A stretch of 64,000 nt of DNA from Argopecten irradians (taxonomy: Eukaryota; Mollusca; Bivalvia; Pectinida; Pectinidae): positions 25,323,695-25,387,694 of the forward strand of contig NC_091143.1 of assembly GCF_041381155.1 (NCBI RefSeq). The letters run 5' to 3'. Each line of letters begins with the position of its first letter. The first letter of the stretch is position 1. A model generated the notes under the pieces. The model searched no databases. It was given only the letters and a program-made list of their open reading frames with translations, and was not told where the DNA came from. Position numbers and translations under genes: made by a program. Below, piece by piece: positions 1 through 12,097 of this stretch.

Positions 1-639
1 TATTTTATTGTCAAAATGGTGCAAATTTTACATCAGCATGTAGTGCTATTGTAGAGAAATTTCATCTATTTGAAATTACAATTTTTAGAAGAATATTTTA
101 CTGTATTTGACCTTTTCCTAAAATCATATATATATACCACCTAAACAAAAATCAAGCCGAAACAGTTAAATGATTATTTCATTCATCATTAGATATATCA
201 ATCAGGTTGCCATGGAGATGTTATAACCATATCTACATGTATATGGTTTGAATGTCGTTATCATTACTAATCTCTGATATTGACTAGCAGGTTTAATTTG
301 ATTTATTTACTGTTATTAGTTAGATGTTTCACCCTGCAGAAGTCTTCATGTAAAGTCCATGTTTTTTGTTTCAAATTCCTTTTCACGCACATTTTGTATG
401 CTTTGCGAAATTTGAACCATAGAGTTGCCATTTGCATAATACATAGTAGGATAAGTATTATGTTGTGAAATGAGGTAAAATTTTGAATAATTTGCTTTAC
501 AGAATAATTTGTTATTATTCTGTTTAATTAGTCATTAAAGTGTAATTAAAACTCTAGTAATTGATATGATCTTTCTTTGTGGTCGAACTAGTAAATATTA
601 CTCTGCTGATGGTATATGTGATATGATCTGCTGTCACAT
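1..639. other. AT-rich stretch, no gene seen
   Basis: No exon-like reading frame, RNA gene or clear repeat is seen here. The few short open frames have no splice-site context and no recognisable protein character. Confidence 0.6.
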
Positions 640-1425
640 GATCTTTGTATTCTAGGCCATGTAATTATATCTAAATAGTCACATGATTCTTGTGGTCTAG
701 GTCATGTGATACTAGCAGTCACATATGATCTTGGTGTTTTAGATGGAGATATTTACCGTCACATGATCATGCATGGTATCTTTGCATAATAGATTTACAT
801 TGAAGTAAGTCATGTGATATCTGTTGTCACGTGATCTTGGTGGTCTGCGCATTTAGTTTTACACTGCAGTAAGTCATGTGATACATGTACATTTGCATAT
901 GCAGTCACATGATGGTTAATTGTAGTCATGACAGTTAGTTTTATACTGCAGTAATTATAAGTCATGTGATATTGGCTGTCACTTAATCTTGTTGGTTTAG
1001 ACAGAATGTTTTATAATACAGCAAGTCATGTGATGAATCTCCTGTCACATGATCTTTGTGGTCTTGCTGGGGCATTTAGTTTTACACTGCAGTAAGTCAT
1101 GTGATGTATCTCTTGTCACATGATCTTTGTGGTGTAACTGCAGCTGGGGCAGTTAGTTTTACACTGCAGTAAGTCATGTGATGAATCTCTTAATTGTCAC
1201 ATGATTTTTGTGGTGTAGCTGGGGCAGTTAGTTTTACACTACAGTAAGTCATGTGATGTATCTCTTGTCACATGATCTTTGTGGTGTACTGCAGCTGGGG
1301 CAGTTAGTTTTACACTGCAGTAAGTCATGTGATAAATCTCGTGTCAAATGATTTTTGGGTCTCTAGCTTAATGCAGATGGTTTACACTCCTAGAGAAAGT
1401 CATGTGATCTCCAGTCAGTTCTTGC
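640..1425. repeat. Degenerate minisatellite built of TCATGTGA / TCACATGA words
   Basis: Units of roughly 60-80 bp repeat about ten times. Each carries a 'AAGTCATGTGAT' word, a 'GTCACATGATCTTTGTGG' word and a 'GTTTTACACTGCAGTAAG' word. Together they give close to 20 octamers of the TCATGTGA type, on both strands. This octamer is the M-box bound by MITF/TFE-type bHLH-Zip factors in animals; binding here is not shown. Units are most regular between about 1,020 and 1,350 and decay towards both ends. No exon adjoins the array. Confidence 0.85.
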
Positions 1426-1687
1426 TTTTGCAATCACAAGTGATATATATGTATATAATGCAAGTGATATATATGTATATAATGCAATGTTTTATTTGAT
1501 CTCAGAGTTTTATATTCATGGAAATATGTATGAATGTGTTAGGTCTCATGTTAAAGGTTTGTTAACTTTGTTTGTAATTTAATCTCATGGGTAATTAGTG
1601 ACTATCCATTCTCGCACTTCAGAATGATGTCTGAAATCAAAATTTCAATGCTTTCCTTAGATCAAGTTGCTGTATTTTGAGTTATAT

Positions 1688-2424
1688 TTTTATCCCCCGC
1701 TTTCTCCGAAACAAGGGGTATTCATTTGGACTTGTCCGTCTGTCTGTCCCTCTGTCTGTAGCACTTCGTTTCCATGCAATAACTGTAACAAATCTAAACC
1801 GATTTACTTTATACTTGATCATGACAATTAAGGTTAAATGCCTTAAGGGCTAGGCCAAGTTCGATCGCAACTTTCAACGGACCTTATTTAGCAGAGTTAT
1901 GGCCCTTTGCTTAAATAAAAAAGTTAGTTTCTGCCTCTTCTGTACAATAACTGTGATAAATATTAACCGATTTTCTTCAAACTTGTTAACCAGGTTGAAT
2001 GCCTTAAGTGCCTGGCCAGGTTCTATAAGCTCTTTCATTGGATGTTATTTATCAGAGTTATGGTCCTTTAATTTACACAAATGTCATTTTTCTGCAGTTT
2101 CTGTGTAATAACTAACAAATGTTAAAACTAATATTTTTGAAACTTGGTAACAAAGTTAAATGCCTTAAGGGCTTAGCCAAGTTCAATCGCCACTTTTGAC
2201 AGATCTTAATTAGCAGAGTTATGGCCCTTTGATTTAATAAAATTCTGCCACTTCCGTACAATAACTGTAATAGATATTAACCGATTTACGTCAAACTTGG
2301 TAACAAAGTTAAATGTCTAACTTCGGAATAAGACTTCGGTTTATTTTTTTCATGTTTCAACCAAAGTTAAACCTAACCTCAATAATGTTTACCTACTATG
2401 TGTCCTGAAAGCGGGGGATGGAAA
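1688..2424. mobile_element. Non-autonomous TIR element with tandem core
   Basis: Inverted ends 'ATCCCCCGCTTTC' (near 1,692) and 'GAAAGCGGGGGAT' (near 2,407) bound about 735 bp. The interior has three to four diverged copies of a 130-150-bp unit containing 'GCAGAGTTATGGCCCTTTG', and a CTGTCTGTC run sits near the left end. No transposase is encoded. The layout of ends plus tandem core recalls the pearl-like elements elsewhere in the window, but the ends differ. The ends are clear; the family is not assigned. Confidence 0.7.
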
Positions 2425-3012
2425 TTCCACGAATTTACTTGTTATGCTTGCACTAAGAATTTTTTTGAGTGTCTGTCGAAGAAACATGATAATTCATTAA
2501 ACTATTTAAATCAATCTTTCAGTAGTTCCTCGATAAAAACTACAAACTACAACAATGAGCTGGCATTGTTGTAGGCCAATCCTTTACCAGAGGAAGATAG
2601 CAGCAAGTGTTTAAATTGTTGCTTGATCACTAAAGGAACCTTAAAATTGAACATAAATTGGACAGATTATGACTATATGATATTATTTTTATTATCACTG
2701 AATATGTTTTAAATGGCTATTGATATTGTACTTTGAAATGGCATATGTTTTTTAATAAATGGCAATTGAAAAAAATTACTGACATATATTTATAAGGGAA
2801 ATAAAAAAAAATGTGTATGTATATTTATACAGTGTATGTATCACTAAATCTACACAAAAATGTTATGAATGCAAACTAACTTATTCTCACTTATTATTCA
2901 ATTTCAGAAGTGCTAAAATGTAAAAATTAAAAACTGTGGAAATGTTTTGAGTACTGGTGAAGTAACACCATATTATGACTATGTAGTTCAATTCATATGT
3001 AACACTAGTTTT
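2425..3012. other. No feature seen
   Basis: AT-rich sequence with no supported gene, RNA or repeat. Confidence 0.5.
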
Positions 3013-3498
3013 TGTGTCGCCTGCAACGCAAAGTCTATAACTTGATATCATTAAGATTTCGGATGTGTTTGATACTGGTCAAAATCTGTCAATATTTGCA
3101 AGAGCAATACTGGTCGAAATCCATCAATATTTGCAAGAGTTACTACAGGACTTTAAAATTGTCAAAACAGATAAATCCATGGTTCCTGCTCGATAACTTT
3201 AGTATTTATTGTCCGATTTCAACCATCAGCATTTGCAAGAGTTACAGGACTTTAAAATCGTCAAAACAGATAATTTTTTTAGTTTTCGATCAATGACTTA
3301 TGTATTTATTATCCGATTTCAACCAAATAAGTATATTGCTTGATATCAATGATATCTCAGATGGGTTTGATACTGGTAAAAATCTGTCAATATTTGCAAG
3401 AGTTTTGGGACTTGATAACTTCACCTAATTATTAACAATATTTTCAAATGTAAATAACTATTTTTTGTGATGTTTTGAATTGCTGTGCAGGCGACACA
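3013..3498. mobile_element. 486-bp TIR element, perfect 13-bp ends
   Basis: The element starts with 'TGTGTCGCCTGCA' at 3,013-3,025 and ends with its exact reverse complement at 3,486-3,498. Inside, a roughly 100-bp unit containing 'AATATTTGCAAGAG' recurs about four times. No transposase is encoded. Open frames across it are translations of the repeat. Confidence 0.75.
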
Positions 3499-4463
3499 TC
3501 TACTTCCGTGGAATTCTTGTATAATTGGTTAGAAGTTTTAGGTTATATTTGCATACCTTACACTGAAAAATTTGTATGTCAAGTATCATGGTGTCATATA
3601 CAAGAAGAACATTTCACAGGAAATTTTAAAAGTGGCACAAGCAATCATTGGCTAATCTGAATTCGTAAAAAGTAAGTTAAAGCAAGAAAATGCTTACCGG
3701 TAATTATTACCTCACTGAGTTATTAAAAATTTAAGTACAAGCTTTGTTCTCACAACTTTTGGGATAATAATAAGTCATTTCGGCAAAAAACTTGGCAACT
3801 ATGAAGATTGTCCTTTTGTCCTTCCTAAGTTTCTTGTTTATGACTTCAAAAACACATAACATATTTGATATTGCTGTTACAATGGTGTGAAAACCAAAAA
3901 TATAAGATTGCCATGAAAATAAGTTGATTTACAATAATGTGGACATATGTGATACACAGCTATCTGGAAACATCATTTGTTGAAGGAAGATGTCTTTGTA
4001 ATTTTATATTGTTTTACTTAGAATATGATTGTATGTGGGAGAGCCTATAATATGATTGTATGTAGAAGAGAGATTGAAATTAGAATTTTTTGTTTACGAT
4101 AAGTGTAACCTTTCTCTAGCTGATAGATACAGTGTTAGATTAGAAATATCATATATAGATAACAATTGCAAGTAGATGTTATTCAGCACAAAATTGTTAT
4201 GCTATATATATCATTATTCATATTTATCTCTCCCATATTCACTGGAAAATTTAATTGACCATTAAGACATTTTACTATATAAAATGAATCATTAATTTCA
4301 GTATGACATTATTTCAGTTTTGAAAACATTACCAATTAAATCTGTAGAGATAGATATGTTTGGAATGAGATCTTGAGTTATTTTTTGTCAATAAGACATA
4401 GATTTCTAGTTGATTTCAAAATCAACATACATTGTAAATTATTGTTTATGATTTACATATGTA
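3499..4463. other. No feature seen
   Basis: AT-rich sequence with no supported gene, RNA or mobile element. Confidence 0.5.
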
Positions 4464-4626
4464 CATTATTTGACCCAATAAGCTCCCAGGGTGTTTAAAA
4501 ATTGAAGACAAAAAAAAAATTATAGGTACTTAATAAGACAAAATTATTTCAAACCTATATAGTTTTGGTCTTTATTTCTGCCAAGGCCTGAAAAGTGGGA
4601 GGGCCGCTTATTAAGGTCAAATACAG
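4464..4626. mobile_element. MITE, 163 bp, TA-flanked
   Basis: The left end 'ATTTGACCCAATAAGC' and right end 'GCTTATTAAGGTCAAATAC' form imperfect TIRs. TA dinucleotides flank both sides (4,462-4,463 and 4,627-4,628), as expected for a Tc1/mariner-type target site. The middle is AT-rich and non-coding. Confidence 0.75.
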
Positions 4627-5331
4627 TATTACTTTTACTAGCTTGTTAAAAACACAGACTGGATAATAAAATTATATAATTGTAATTCTCTTTTTTTTCT
4701 TTTAATTTTATTTAAGCATTGTTAAGAATTATTAAATAAGTAACAATATTTCTGGTATGGATGATAGTATTTTGTTATGAGACTAAAAGCAGAATGAAAG
4801 GTATTCAACTGCAAATAACTTTTTAAATTTTAAAACTTGGGTGTTGAAATATATCCACATACATGATGGATAAACTTCCATATTATTGATTTGAAGAAGA
4901 AGAAAATATGACTTAATCAAAACTATCATATCTTCGTTGTGTAGATCTGAAAGCAGGTTTGACTGGCATGCTTTCTGATATTTTTTGAAACAAATTTAAA
5001 TTCAAATGATGGACATTATTGATTTCCAATATTTTTGTCATAAAGTTTTTATATGAAATTTAATACTCTTCTTAGTATAAGTATTGAATTGTTTTAGACT
5101 TAATTGGTGTAATTATGATTTTTCAGAAACTGAAAACTTTGTAATTGTATCATAATTCATTGTAGAAAAACAAGTTCACAAGAAATTTAAATAAAGATTC
5201 TGCTCCTTGTGTGCCGAGTTCTGGTTTTATATGAAAACTTTTACAACTACAATGAGTCCGTAGAATAATAAGTCCGTTAGAAATAATACGATTGTGCTGA
5301 ATTACTGATCAACATTGAACTTCAAAACTTT
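4627..5331. other. No feature seen
   Basis: AT-rich sequence with no supported gene or repeat. Confidence 0.5.
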
Positions 5332-5736
5332 TTGCTTACATCCATTTATCAAAATTTGTTGATTTGTTCACCAAAATTAGATTACAACTCCGTAGTTTGT
5401 GGTGAGGACATCACCAACATCTCACCAATACCATATACCAGGGAGAGCACTATTAGTGGTGATGACAGGTGGAGGGTGCGGTGGTATGTAGACGACCTTA
5501 AGGGACGCAGTCAGGGGGGAAGAGAGCACGCGACCTTGGTCAGATTATTAAACACACATATTGATCTGAGGTGCACTATCACTCTACTTATGTTAACGAT
5601 CGCAATTATCTACATATTAAACGTGTCCTGTCCTCTCTTGCTTCCTACTGAACACTGCAGCGTAGAGGCTGTAGAAATACACCTAGGCGGCCATCTCGGG
5701 GCGCTACGTTATTGCAGATTCACTCTATTCCTGTAA
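5332..5736 (+). other. GC-richer segment with an unexplained 134-codon open frame
   Basis: This segment is clearly richer in G+C and CpG than its surroundings. It carries an open frame of 134 codons on the plus strand with no match to a family I recognise. No splice-site context, signal peptide or domain is convincing. It could be a first exon of a non-coding transcript, a fragment of an old mobile element or a chance open frame. It lies just upstream of a pearl-like element and may belong to the same insertion. Confidence 0.15.
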
Positions 5737-5979
5737 TTTAGGAATTGACAGTAGGCCACTATTTATTTCTCAAACCCCACAGATTCATTGTTCTTTTCAA
5801 AGAATTTAAATATTTACCTCTATTTTCAAATTCCCTGATCAGACCCGGTATACAAATAACTATTCCCCTTTCCTCAGAGGGTTGGAGCCAAAATTTATAC
5901 AAAGCTCTATTCCCCTTTTCCCCAATGATATTTTCTGGTCAAAATCGGTTAAAATCCATGTAGAACTCTAGGACAAGTA

Positions 5980-7048
5980 GCAATTTAATAGGATTAACCT
6001 CTATTTCCCATATTGGGCCCCACCCCTTCCTGCCCCCTGTGGGGTCACAGCCAAAAATTTATACAAACTCTGTTCCTCTCCCCCAATGATGTTTGTGGTC
6101 AAAATTTAGGTTACCATCCATGCAGAAACTCTAGGAGTAAGTAGCAATTTAAAGGATTTACCTCTATTTCCCCTATTGGGCCGCCGCCCCTCCTGCCCCT
6201 GGGGGGTCAGAGCCAAAATTTATACAAACTCTGTTCCCCTTCACCCAATGATGTCTGTGGCCAAATTTGGTTTCAATCCATGGAGAACTCTAGGACAAGT
6301 AGCAATTCAAAAGATTTACCTTTATTTCCCCTTTTGGGCCCTGCCCCTCATGCCCCCTCGAGGGGTCAGAGCCAAAACTTATACAAGCTCTGTTCCCCAT
6401 TCACCCAATGATGTTTGCTGGCCAAATTTGGTTACAATCCATGCAGAACTCTAGGACAAGTAGCAATTTAAAGGATTTACCTCTATTTCCCTTATTGGAC
6501 CCCGCCCCTCCTGCCCCCGAGGGGGGTCAGAGCCAAAATTTATACAAACTCTGTTCCCCTTCACCCAATGATGTTTGTGGCCAAATTTGGTTCAATCCAT
6601 GGAGAATCACTCGCTCGCTACATTTTTATTTTTCAATTTCCCGAAGAACTACAAATTAATTTGGTGTGGCCTAGAACAAAAAGCAATAACTCTGTAAATT
6701 ATTGTGGAATCAAGCTGATTTTCACACAAAGTTTCATTAAGATTGTTTTATATTTACTCAAGTAATCGCGTTCACAAATTCCAATGATAATCATTAGTGC
6801 AAAGGGCAATAACTCCGTAAATTAAAGTCGAATCATGCTAATTTTCAAACTTGTTAGAGATCTTTCCAATGTTAGTCTACATACAAAAGTGTCATTATTA
6901 TCAGTTTATATTTACTCAAGTTATCGCGTTCACAAGGAAATGTTAAGGATGTAGCACGACGGACAACGCATGACGGAGGACGCACGAGGACGAAATAAAG
7001 AATATCGCAATAGGTCACCATCACCTGTGGTCAGGTGACCTAATAATT
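5980..7048 (-). mobile_element. Pearl-like non-autonomous element, copy 1
   Basis: Read on the minus strand it begins at 7,048 with a hairpin-forming end ('TTAGGTCACCTGACCACAGG'), followed by a GTCC/GTCG-rich run near 6,955-7,000. Two tandem cores follow: two copies containing 'TTATATTTACTCAAG' with a 'TCGCGTTCACAA' word (6,730-6,940), then about five copies of a 130-150-bp C-rich unit containing 'GCCAAAATTTATACAAAC' (5,980-6,600). The usual 'CTCTTGT' end is not found, so that side looks truncated. The organisation matches oyster pearl elements, which are thought to be Helitron-related; this family call is by layout only. Confidence 0.65.
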
Positions 7049-7059
7049 TGTTTTTTTTG

Positions 7060-7275
7060 TTGAATCAAAGGGCCATAACTTTACCAAATATGGTCCGAAG
7101 AAAAATGTGCCAAGCCCTTGGCACATTTAACCATCGTGACAAATAAAGTTACATAAAAAATCCCTTTATAAGATATTGTGGCAGATATTGCAAGGTTACA
7201 ACCAATGGACAGACAGACAGATGGACACACAGACCCAAATTAGTATCCTCTTTTCAGTGTAAAGTGGCGGATAAA
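7060..7275. repeat. Fragment of a dispersed repeat
   Basis: This stretch has the 'AAAGGGCCATAACT' type of word and a 'GACAGACAGACAGATGGACA' run, both shared with the element at 1,688-2,424 in opposite orientation. It is probably a truncated relative. Confidence 0.45.
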
Positions 7276-7668
7276 AAGTACTAATAAGCAATAAGAATTG
7301 GAAATGGGTTTATTTTCATATAAACTAAAACAGAGAAACATAAAATAGCTTCAGGACAATGGTACAATTAACCCTAGTTATATACTTAATTCTATATCAA
7401 TGGATAAATCGAAAAATGTCCATCTTACAATCATATCTAAATCAACATAATCCAGCAGTAACATAAGCTGAAATCTTGACAAAACAAATAAAGCAAACGA
7501 TAGAATAATTTCTATTCTGACAAATAAATTACTTGGTACAGAAAGTATTGGATTACAAAGGTTTTTATAGGACCAACAGCTAGCAGCTATTGACATGTGT
7601 ATTATTTGAAAACTTAATTTTTCGCTCTCTGAATGAGTACATTTTTTGCCACTTCTGCTGCAGTCTTA

Positions 7669-7863
7669 TATACTGTAAACCAATTTTCTTTCTCGCCTAA
7701 TAAATTTTGTGATTTGCATTTCAAAACAGGTTCACCAAGATTAACATTCGCAGATTTAAAACTTGTCCAGCAATTCCTAGATAATCGATGATCATGGAGA
7801 TAAAACTTTCGCAAAATTCGTATACGTCGTAAATCACATGCGAAAGAAAGTTGGATTTCCATA
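7669..7863. mobile_element. MITE family A, 195 bp
   Basis: The left end 'TACTGTAAACCAATTTTCTT' is mirrored by the right end 'GCGAAAGAAAGTTGGATTTC'. Subterminal TTCGC/GCGAA words make the element quasi-palindromic. A split second copy lies at 11,467-12,097 and a decayed one at 51,690-51,905. The minus-strand open frame across it is an artefact of the element. Confidence 0.75.
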
Positions 7864-8019
7864 TTTAAAACCATGCATCAGGATCAACAGAGAGTAAAAA
7901 TACTTGTAAGTAGATTAGTCAATTCACTACAAACAAATCCATGTATTATTATTTTATATGTATAATAAATGGTACAGTTTTATCATAACATACAGATGTG
8001 ATAGATGCTTACGTAGATC

Positions 8020-8300
8020 AAGCTTTGAGGGAGATAATTGAATGTGAAACATATCCATGTAAATGTATTTTGCATAAAACACAAACATATTGATTTATGA
8101 CAGGTAAATAGCACCAAAATAAACAGACGATGTTTAATAGAAACATACTGGAAAGGGAAGACTTAGGCAGTATCAGGGGACGATTTATATATACCGCGAC
8201 ACTTCATTGTGTCTGAATTCAGGGTAACAATAGAAGTACTTAAGCTGAGATTCCTGAATGAATTCATAGAGGAATTCATAAAAAAAAAATCCCAGAGGAC
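8020..8300 (+). repeat. Direct repeat, upstream copy
   Basis: About 280 bp match 9,655-9,965 closely and in the same orientation, 1.6 kb apart. The shared core includes 'ACGATTTATATATACCGCGA' and the following 80 bp. Small insertions distinguish the copies. The similarity ends soon after 8,300 with weaker matches beyond. Confidence 0.85.
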
Positions 8301-9141
8301 TCTAACATAGAGCCTGTTTCCTTCATTTACAAAAAAGTTTTGCCCACCTGTGGTCAGTTCAATCTAAGTATATATCGCGTCCGTGTTGAGTCATATAGTT
8401 ATTATCATCCAAACTCTAACATCAATGTGAAAACGGAATTCATTTTCTATGGCTAATTCACAACATAGGAAAGCAAAACTCACGCCCCGATCACAAATTT
8501 CGAGGTCATGAAGATTGCGAAATAAATCAGTGAAAATCACGTTGTGTACGGGGGCTTGCTTGTTGTTAAAAAATCAAGTGTACGGGGGCTTGGATGTTGA
8601 TTGTACGGCAGCATTGTTAAAGTTTGTACGGCGAATTGGTTGATGAGTTGAGAAACGCAGCTTTTTAAGCCAAATATTCCTTTCTAGATATCAATATATA
8701 GCGTTCTATATGATTATCAAATTACTGATTGAACGGATGTAGAATGATTTATCATTTTGATTTTGATCAATTCAGGCAAAAAATGTTCTTTTCAATTAAT
8801 TTTTTATGTCTGGGCAACCAAAAGTATTAACGTATTAAAAACATTATCTTCAGATAAAGATAAATAACAGCAAATGATAAACAATAAATCTGACAAATAA
8901 GGATAGGATGCAAAATTAAAACGGAAAATGTAAGAAACGGAACCATATCAGTAAAGGGTGACATCTGGACAAAGTGTGCATTAAACTGAAGGTCCGTGTT
9001 GATTCATCGAATTATAGAGCTCTTTGGCATGATACATCGTCAATATTTTTAAAACTGTAATTACAAGTTTTTGCAGCTGCTGAGTCACTTTCCGTCAAAC
9101 ATTGCACCGTAAAATATCATTACATATTACAATTAACTAAC

Positions 9142-9581
9142 ATGTATATGCTAAAATATACTACTCACCTTCGTTGTGTTGGAGCATTGTGGAAAATACC
9201 TGATTGGAGTTTTTCTTGTACAAACGCGATGTCAAAACAACGCTATGACAAATATGTATTCGTAGCCATGGTTTACAATTCAAAAGTAAAATTACTTGAA
9301 TCCCACCAGATGAAGTTATATTTCTTATCGAAATCGGCGCTATATGGTTGTGTAATACAAGTACATGGAATTCCTTCCTCAAAATGATTCCCTCCGTTAA
9401 AGAATTTAACAAAATTGCGCAGCAAACAAACAAACTGATCTTGTATACAGAATCTACAGACCAACCAACATTCATCTCATCTTCGTCTGGAAGGCCTACT
9501 ATTCCATTGACATCTTTACATAAGATCTACGAAGACATAGACGTCGGAAGAAAACTTTACATCTGTCTTTTGGACGACTAG
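9142..9581 (+). other. Possible coding remnant of unknown family
   Basis: Two overlapping open frames (9,142-9,387 and 9,348-9,581) have a protein-like composition, especially the second, which ends 'DVGRKLYICLLDD' before a stop. They are in different frames, and no splice pair that joins them was found. I recognise no domain. The segment lies between the two copies of the 8.0/9.7-kb direct repeat. It could be a decayed gene fragment or chance. Confidence 0.15.
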
Positions 9582-9654
9582 ACTCGCTATTTGTTTTTTA
9601 AATATATTGTGAAGTTTGTCATTCATTTTAATTATGCCAAGTCCCCGTACACCA

Positions 9655-9965
9655 ATCAAGCTTTGAGCCCACGGTACAAAAGATAATTGAATGTGAAACA
9701 TCCATGGCCACCATGTAAATGTATTTTGCATAAAAACACTAAAAAAACATATCTGATTTATACGGACAGTCATTTTTAAATAGCACCCCCCAAAATAAAT
9801 ATGGACGATGTTTAATAGAAACATACTGGAAAGGGGAAGGACTTAGGCAGTATCAGGGGACGATTTATATATACCGCGACACTTCATTGTGTCTGAATTC
9901 AGGGTTAACAATAGAAGTACTTAAGCTGAGATTCCTGAATAACGAATTCATGAGAGTGATTAGAG
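9655..9965 (+). repeat. Direct repeat, downstream copy
   Basis: Second copy of the block at 8,020-8,300. It is about 30 bp longer through small insertions, for example near 9,668 and 9,705. High identity in the core suggests a fairly recent duplication. Neither copy shows TIRs, so it is not obviously a transposon. Confidence 0.85.
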
Positions 9966-11466
9966 CCTTTTCATTTCATTTACAAAAAAAACACACCTGT
10001 GAAGGTGTTGAGTGTCTATCACAAACTCTAACATCAATGTGTTGATAACGTACATATAAGATGTGGACTTCAATGTGGATACAATATCAACAGCAAAATC
10101 AAACCGAAAAAACGTACCTGTGTATTATACACAAATACACAATACACATGTAAAAATATGGTACTTGTAGTTTGCATATAAACTTCCAAATACATAAAGC
10201 CACATAACTTTTGATGTATAGTATATGAAAAGCATGAAAAATCTGTGTACTATTTTTATGATTTGAAGCTTTCATCTTGAATGTATGAAGTTTACTCTAA
10301 ATTAAAACATGGAAAAAAGCAACAAACATGTCGTTTACCGACGTTATACCAAACAATTCCATCACCTTCCCCTGAACTTAAACATTGTCTTGTTTTTTCT
10401 TTCACTTTTATGCCAGAACAATACACTTCAGATCATTTCTTGCACCAGGTATTTCAAATTTGCTCCAGACATTCACTCCTCAGACTCTAAAACTTAACAT
10501 AACTGTGATACTGTTATACTGTGATACATTGTCAACAACAAACACATTTGTCTTTCATCCGGTATGTTTAGGTTTGATTTAATTTCCTGTTACAATTTAA
10601 AAACATCATAGGGTCACCTGTCGGTCATATAGATTTTCCAAAAGATACTTTTCTAATGCCTGTCTCAGTAAAATTCCGCTCGGGACTAATGTAGAAGCCT
10701 GATTTTTACATAATTTACAGCTTATATTACATCTAGGATTGTGCCATGATTACATTGGCTTGCTTTACACAGTCATAGATGATATATTGGTGACCATATT
10801 ACTGGGGATAAGCTTGTCATTATAAACATAAGTGGACATTGTAATACCATTGATATAACCCTTTAGTACTGGTATATTAGATACACTTTAGGAATTATGG
10901 TCAAATATGGAACAAAATGTGTAATTATGTGATAGTTATATCCCTCAAGCATCGAGGATGTTAATTATTTTCTTTCTATCAATTCCTTCCTAAATAGTTA
11001 AAAGTCTATAAAATGTGTGTAAAATTGCTGAAAGTAATGATCAAATAAAAAAAAAAAAAAAATCAAATCAGTTTTCTGGAATTGTCAGGTAAATCAAAAC
11101 TTATGTACAAATCTTATCTCCTTCGACTCTTTTTCTCAAAATCTCCCTGTGAATATTATTAATGTACTAATAACCTAGTAATTTATGTCATGAAAAGTTT
11201 GAGTGTACTTTCTTTGATGGTTTTAATTTTACTCATGTAACCATGTTAACACTGACACAACTATAATTCCACTCAAATTAAATACATGTAACTATAAACC
11301 ACTTCACTTTCACCAAATACAAATACTCTTGTCGTTTTACTAAAGGGGTCAAATTCAAATGTTATGCAAATAGTTTATTACATGTTAACCTTCTTATAAT
11401 TATGAATATTTGATTCTAAGAGCCCATGATAACAAATACATGTATTTATGAAAAGTGAAAATGCGA
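9966..11466. other. No feature seen
   Basis: AT-rich sequence. Short overlapping open frames near 10,281-10,582 lack splice or domain support. No RNA gene was found. Confidence 0.5.
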
Positions 11467-12097
11467 AATACTGTAAACTTTCGCCGCTACTTAATTTCGC
11501 GATTTCCATTTCAAAACAAGAGGCCCAAGGGCCTCAACGGTCATCTGACTACCTTGGCAATAATCATATAAGAAACTTACTTAGATATAGTGTCATGGTA
11601 GCCATCTTCGATTTGGGATCAACCAGAGATGTAACAACACATTGTCGGGACCATGTCGGGATCATTTCATGCAAGTTTCAGCCAAATTGCAAAAGTAACC
11701 CTACATGCATTCGCTCACTCTCATAGAATGGCATTTATACATTGTTATACATGATGGCGGCTGTGGTGGCCATCTTGGATTTTAGATCTACACGAAAAAT
11801 AACAACACTTTGTCGGACCATGTCAGGATCATTTCATGCAAGTTTCAGCCAAATCGCACATGTAGAACTTGAGAAGAAGTTCAAAATGTGAAAAGTTAAT
11901 GCACGGGTGGATGGCGCATGGCGGACGACAACGTCGAAACATGACGACTAACAAATTCGCGAAGATTTACATTCCAAGCTTTAAAAATTGTCCGGAAATT
12001 CTATCAGAATCGATGATGTAAACGTTTATTCGCAGAATAAACTTGCATCTCGAAAGTAAATCGCATGTGAAAGAAAGTTGGTTTACATACAGTAACT
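11467..12097. mobile_element. MITE family A split by a pearl-like insertion
   Basis: The left part (11,467-11,516) starts with 'ATACTGTAAACTTTCGCC'. The right part (11,951-12,097) ends with 'GAAAGAAAGTTGGTTTACAT'. Together they make one MITE like that at 7,669-7,863. The intervening 430 bp are a separate element, so the MITE is the older of the two. Confidence 0.75.
11517..11950 (-). mobile_element. Pearl-like element, copy 2, nested in a MITE
   Basis: The plus-strand start 'ACAAGAGGCCCAAGGGCCTC' is the reverse complement of the end seen at 55,440-55,456. Two core units follow, each with 'TCATTTCATGCAAGTTTCAG', then a GTCG-rich run in minus-strand sense (11,905-11,945). It is oriented on the minus strand and lacks the full end hairpin. 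Confidence 0.7.
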
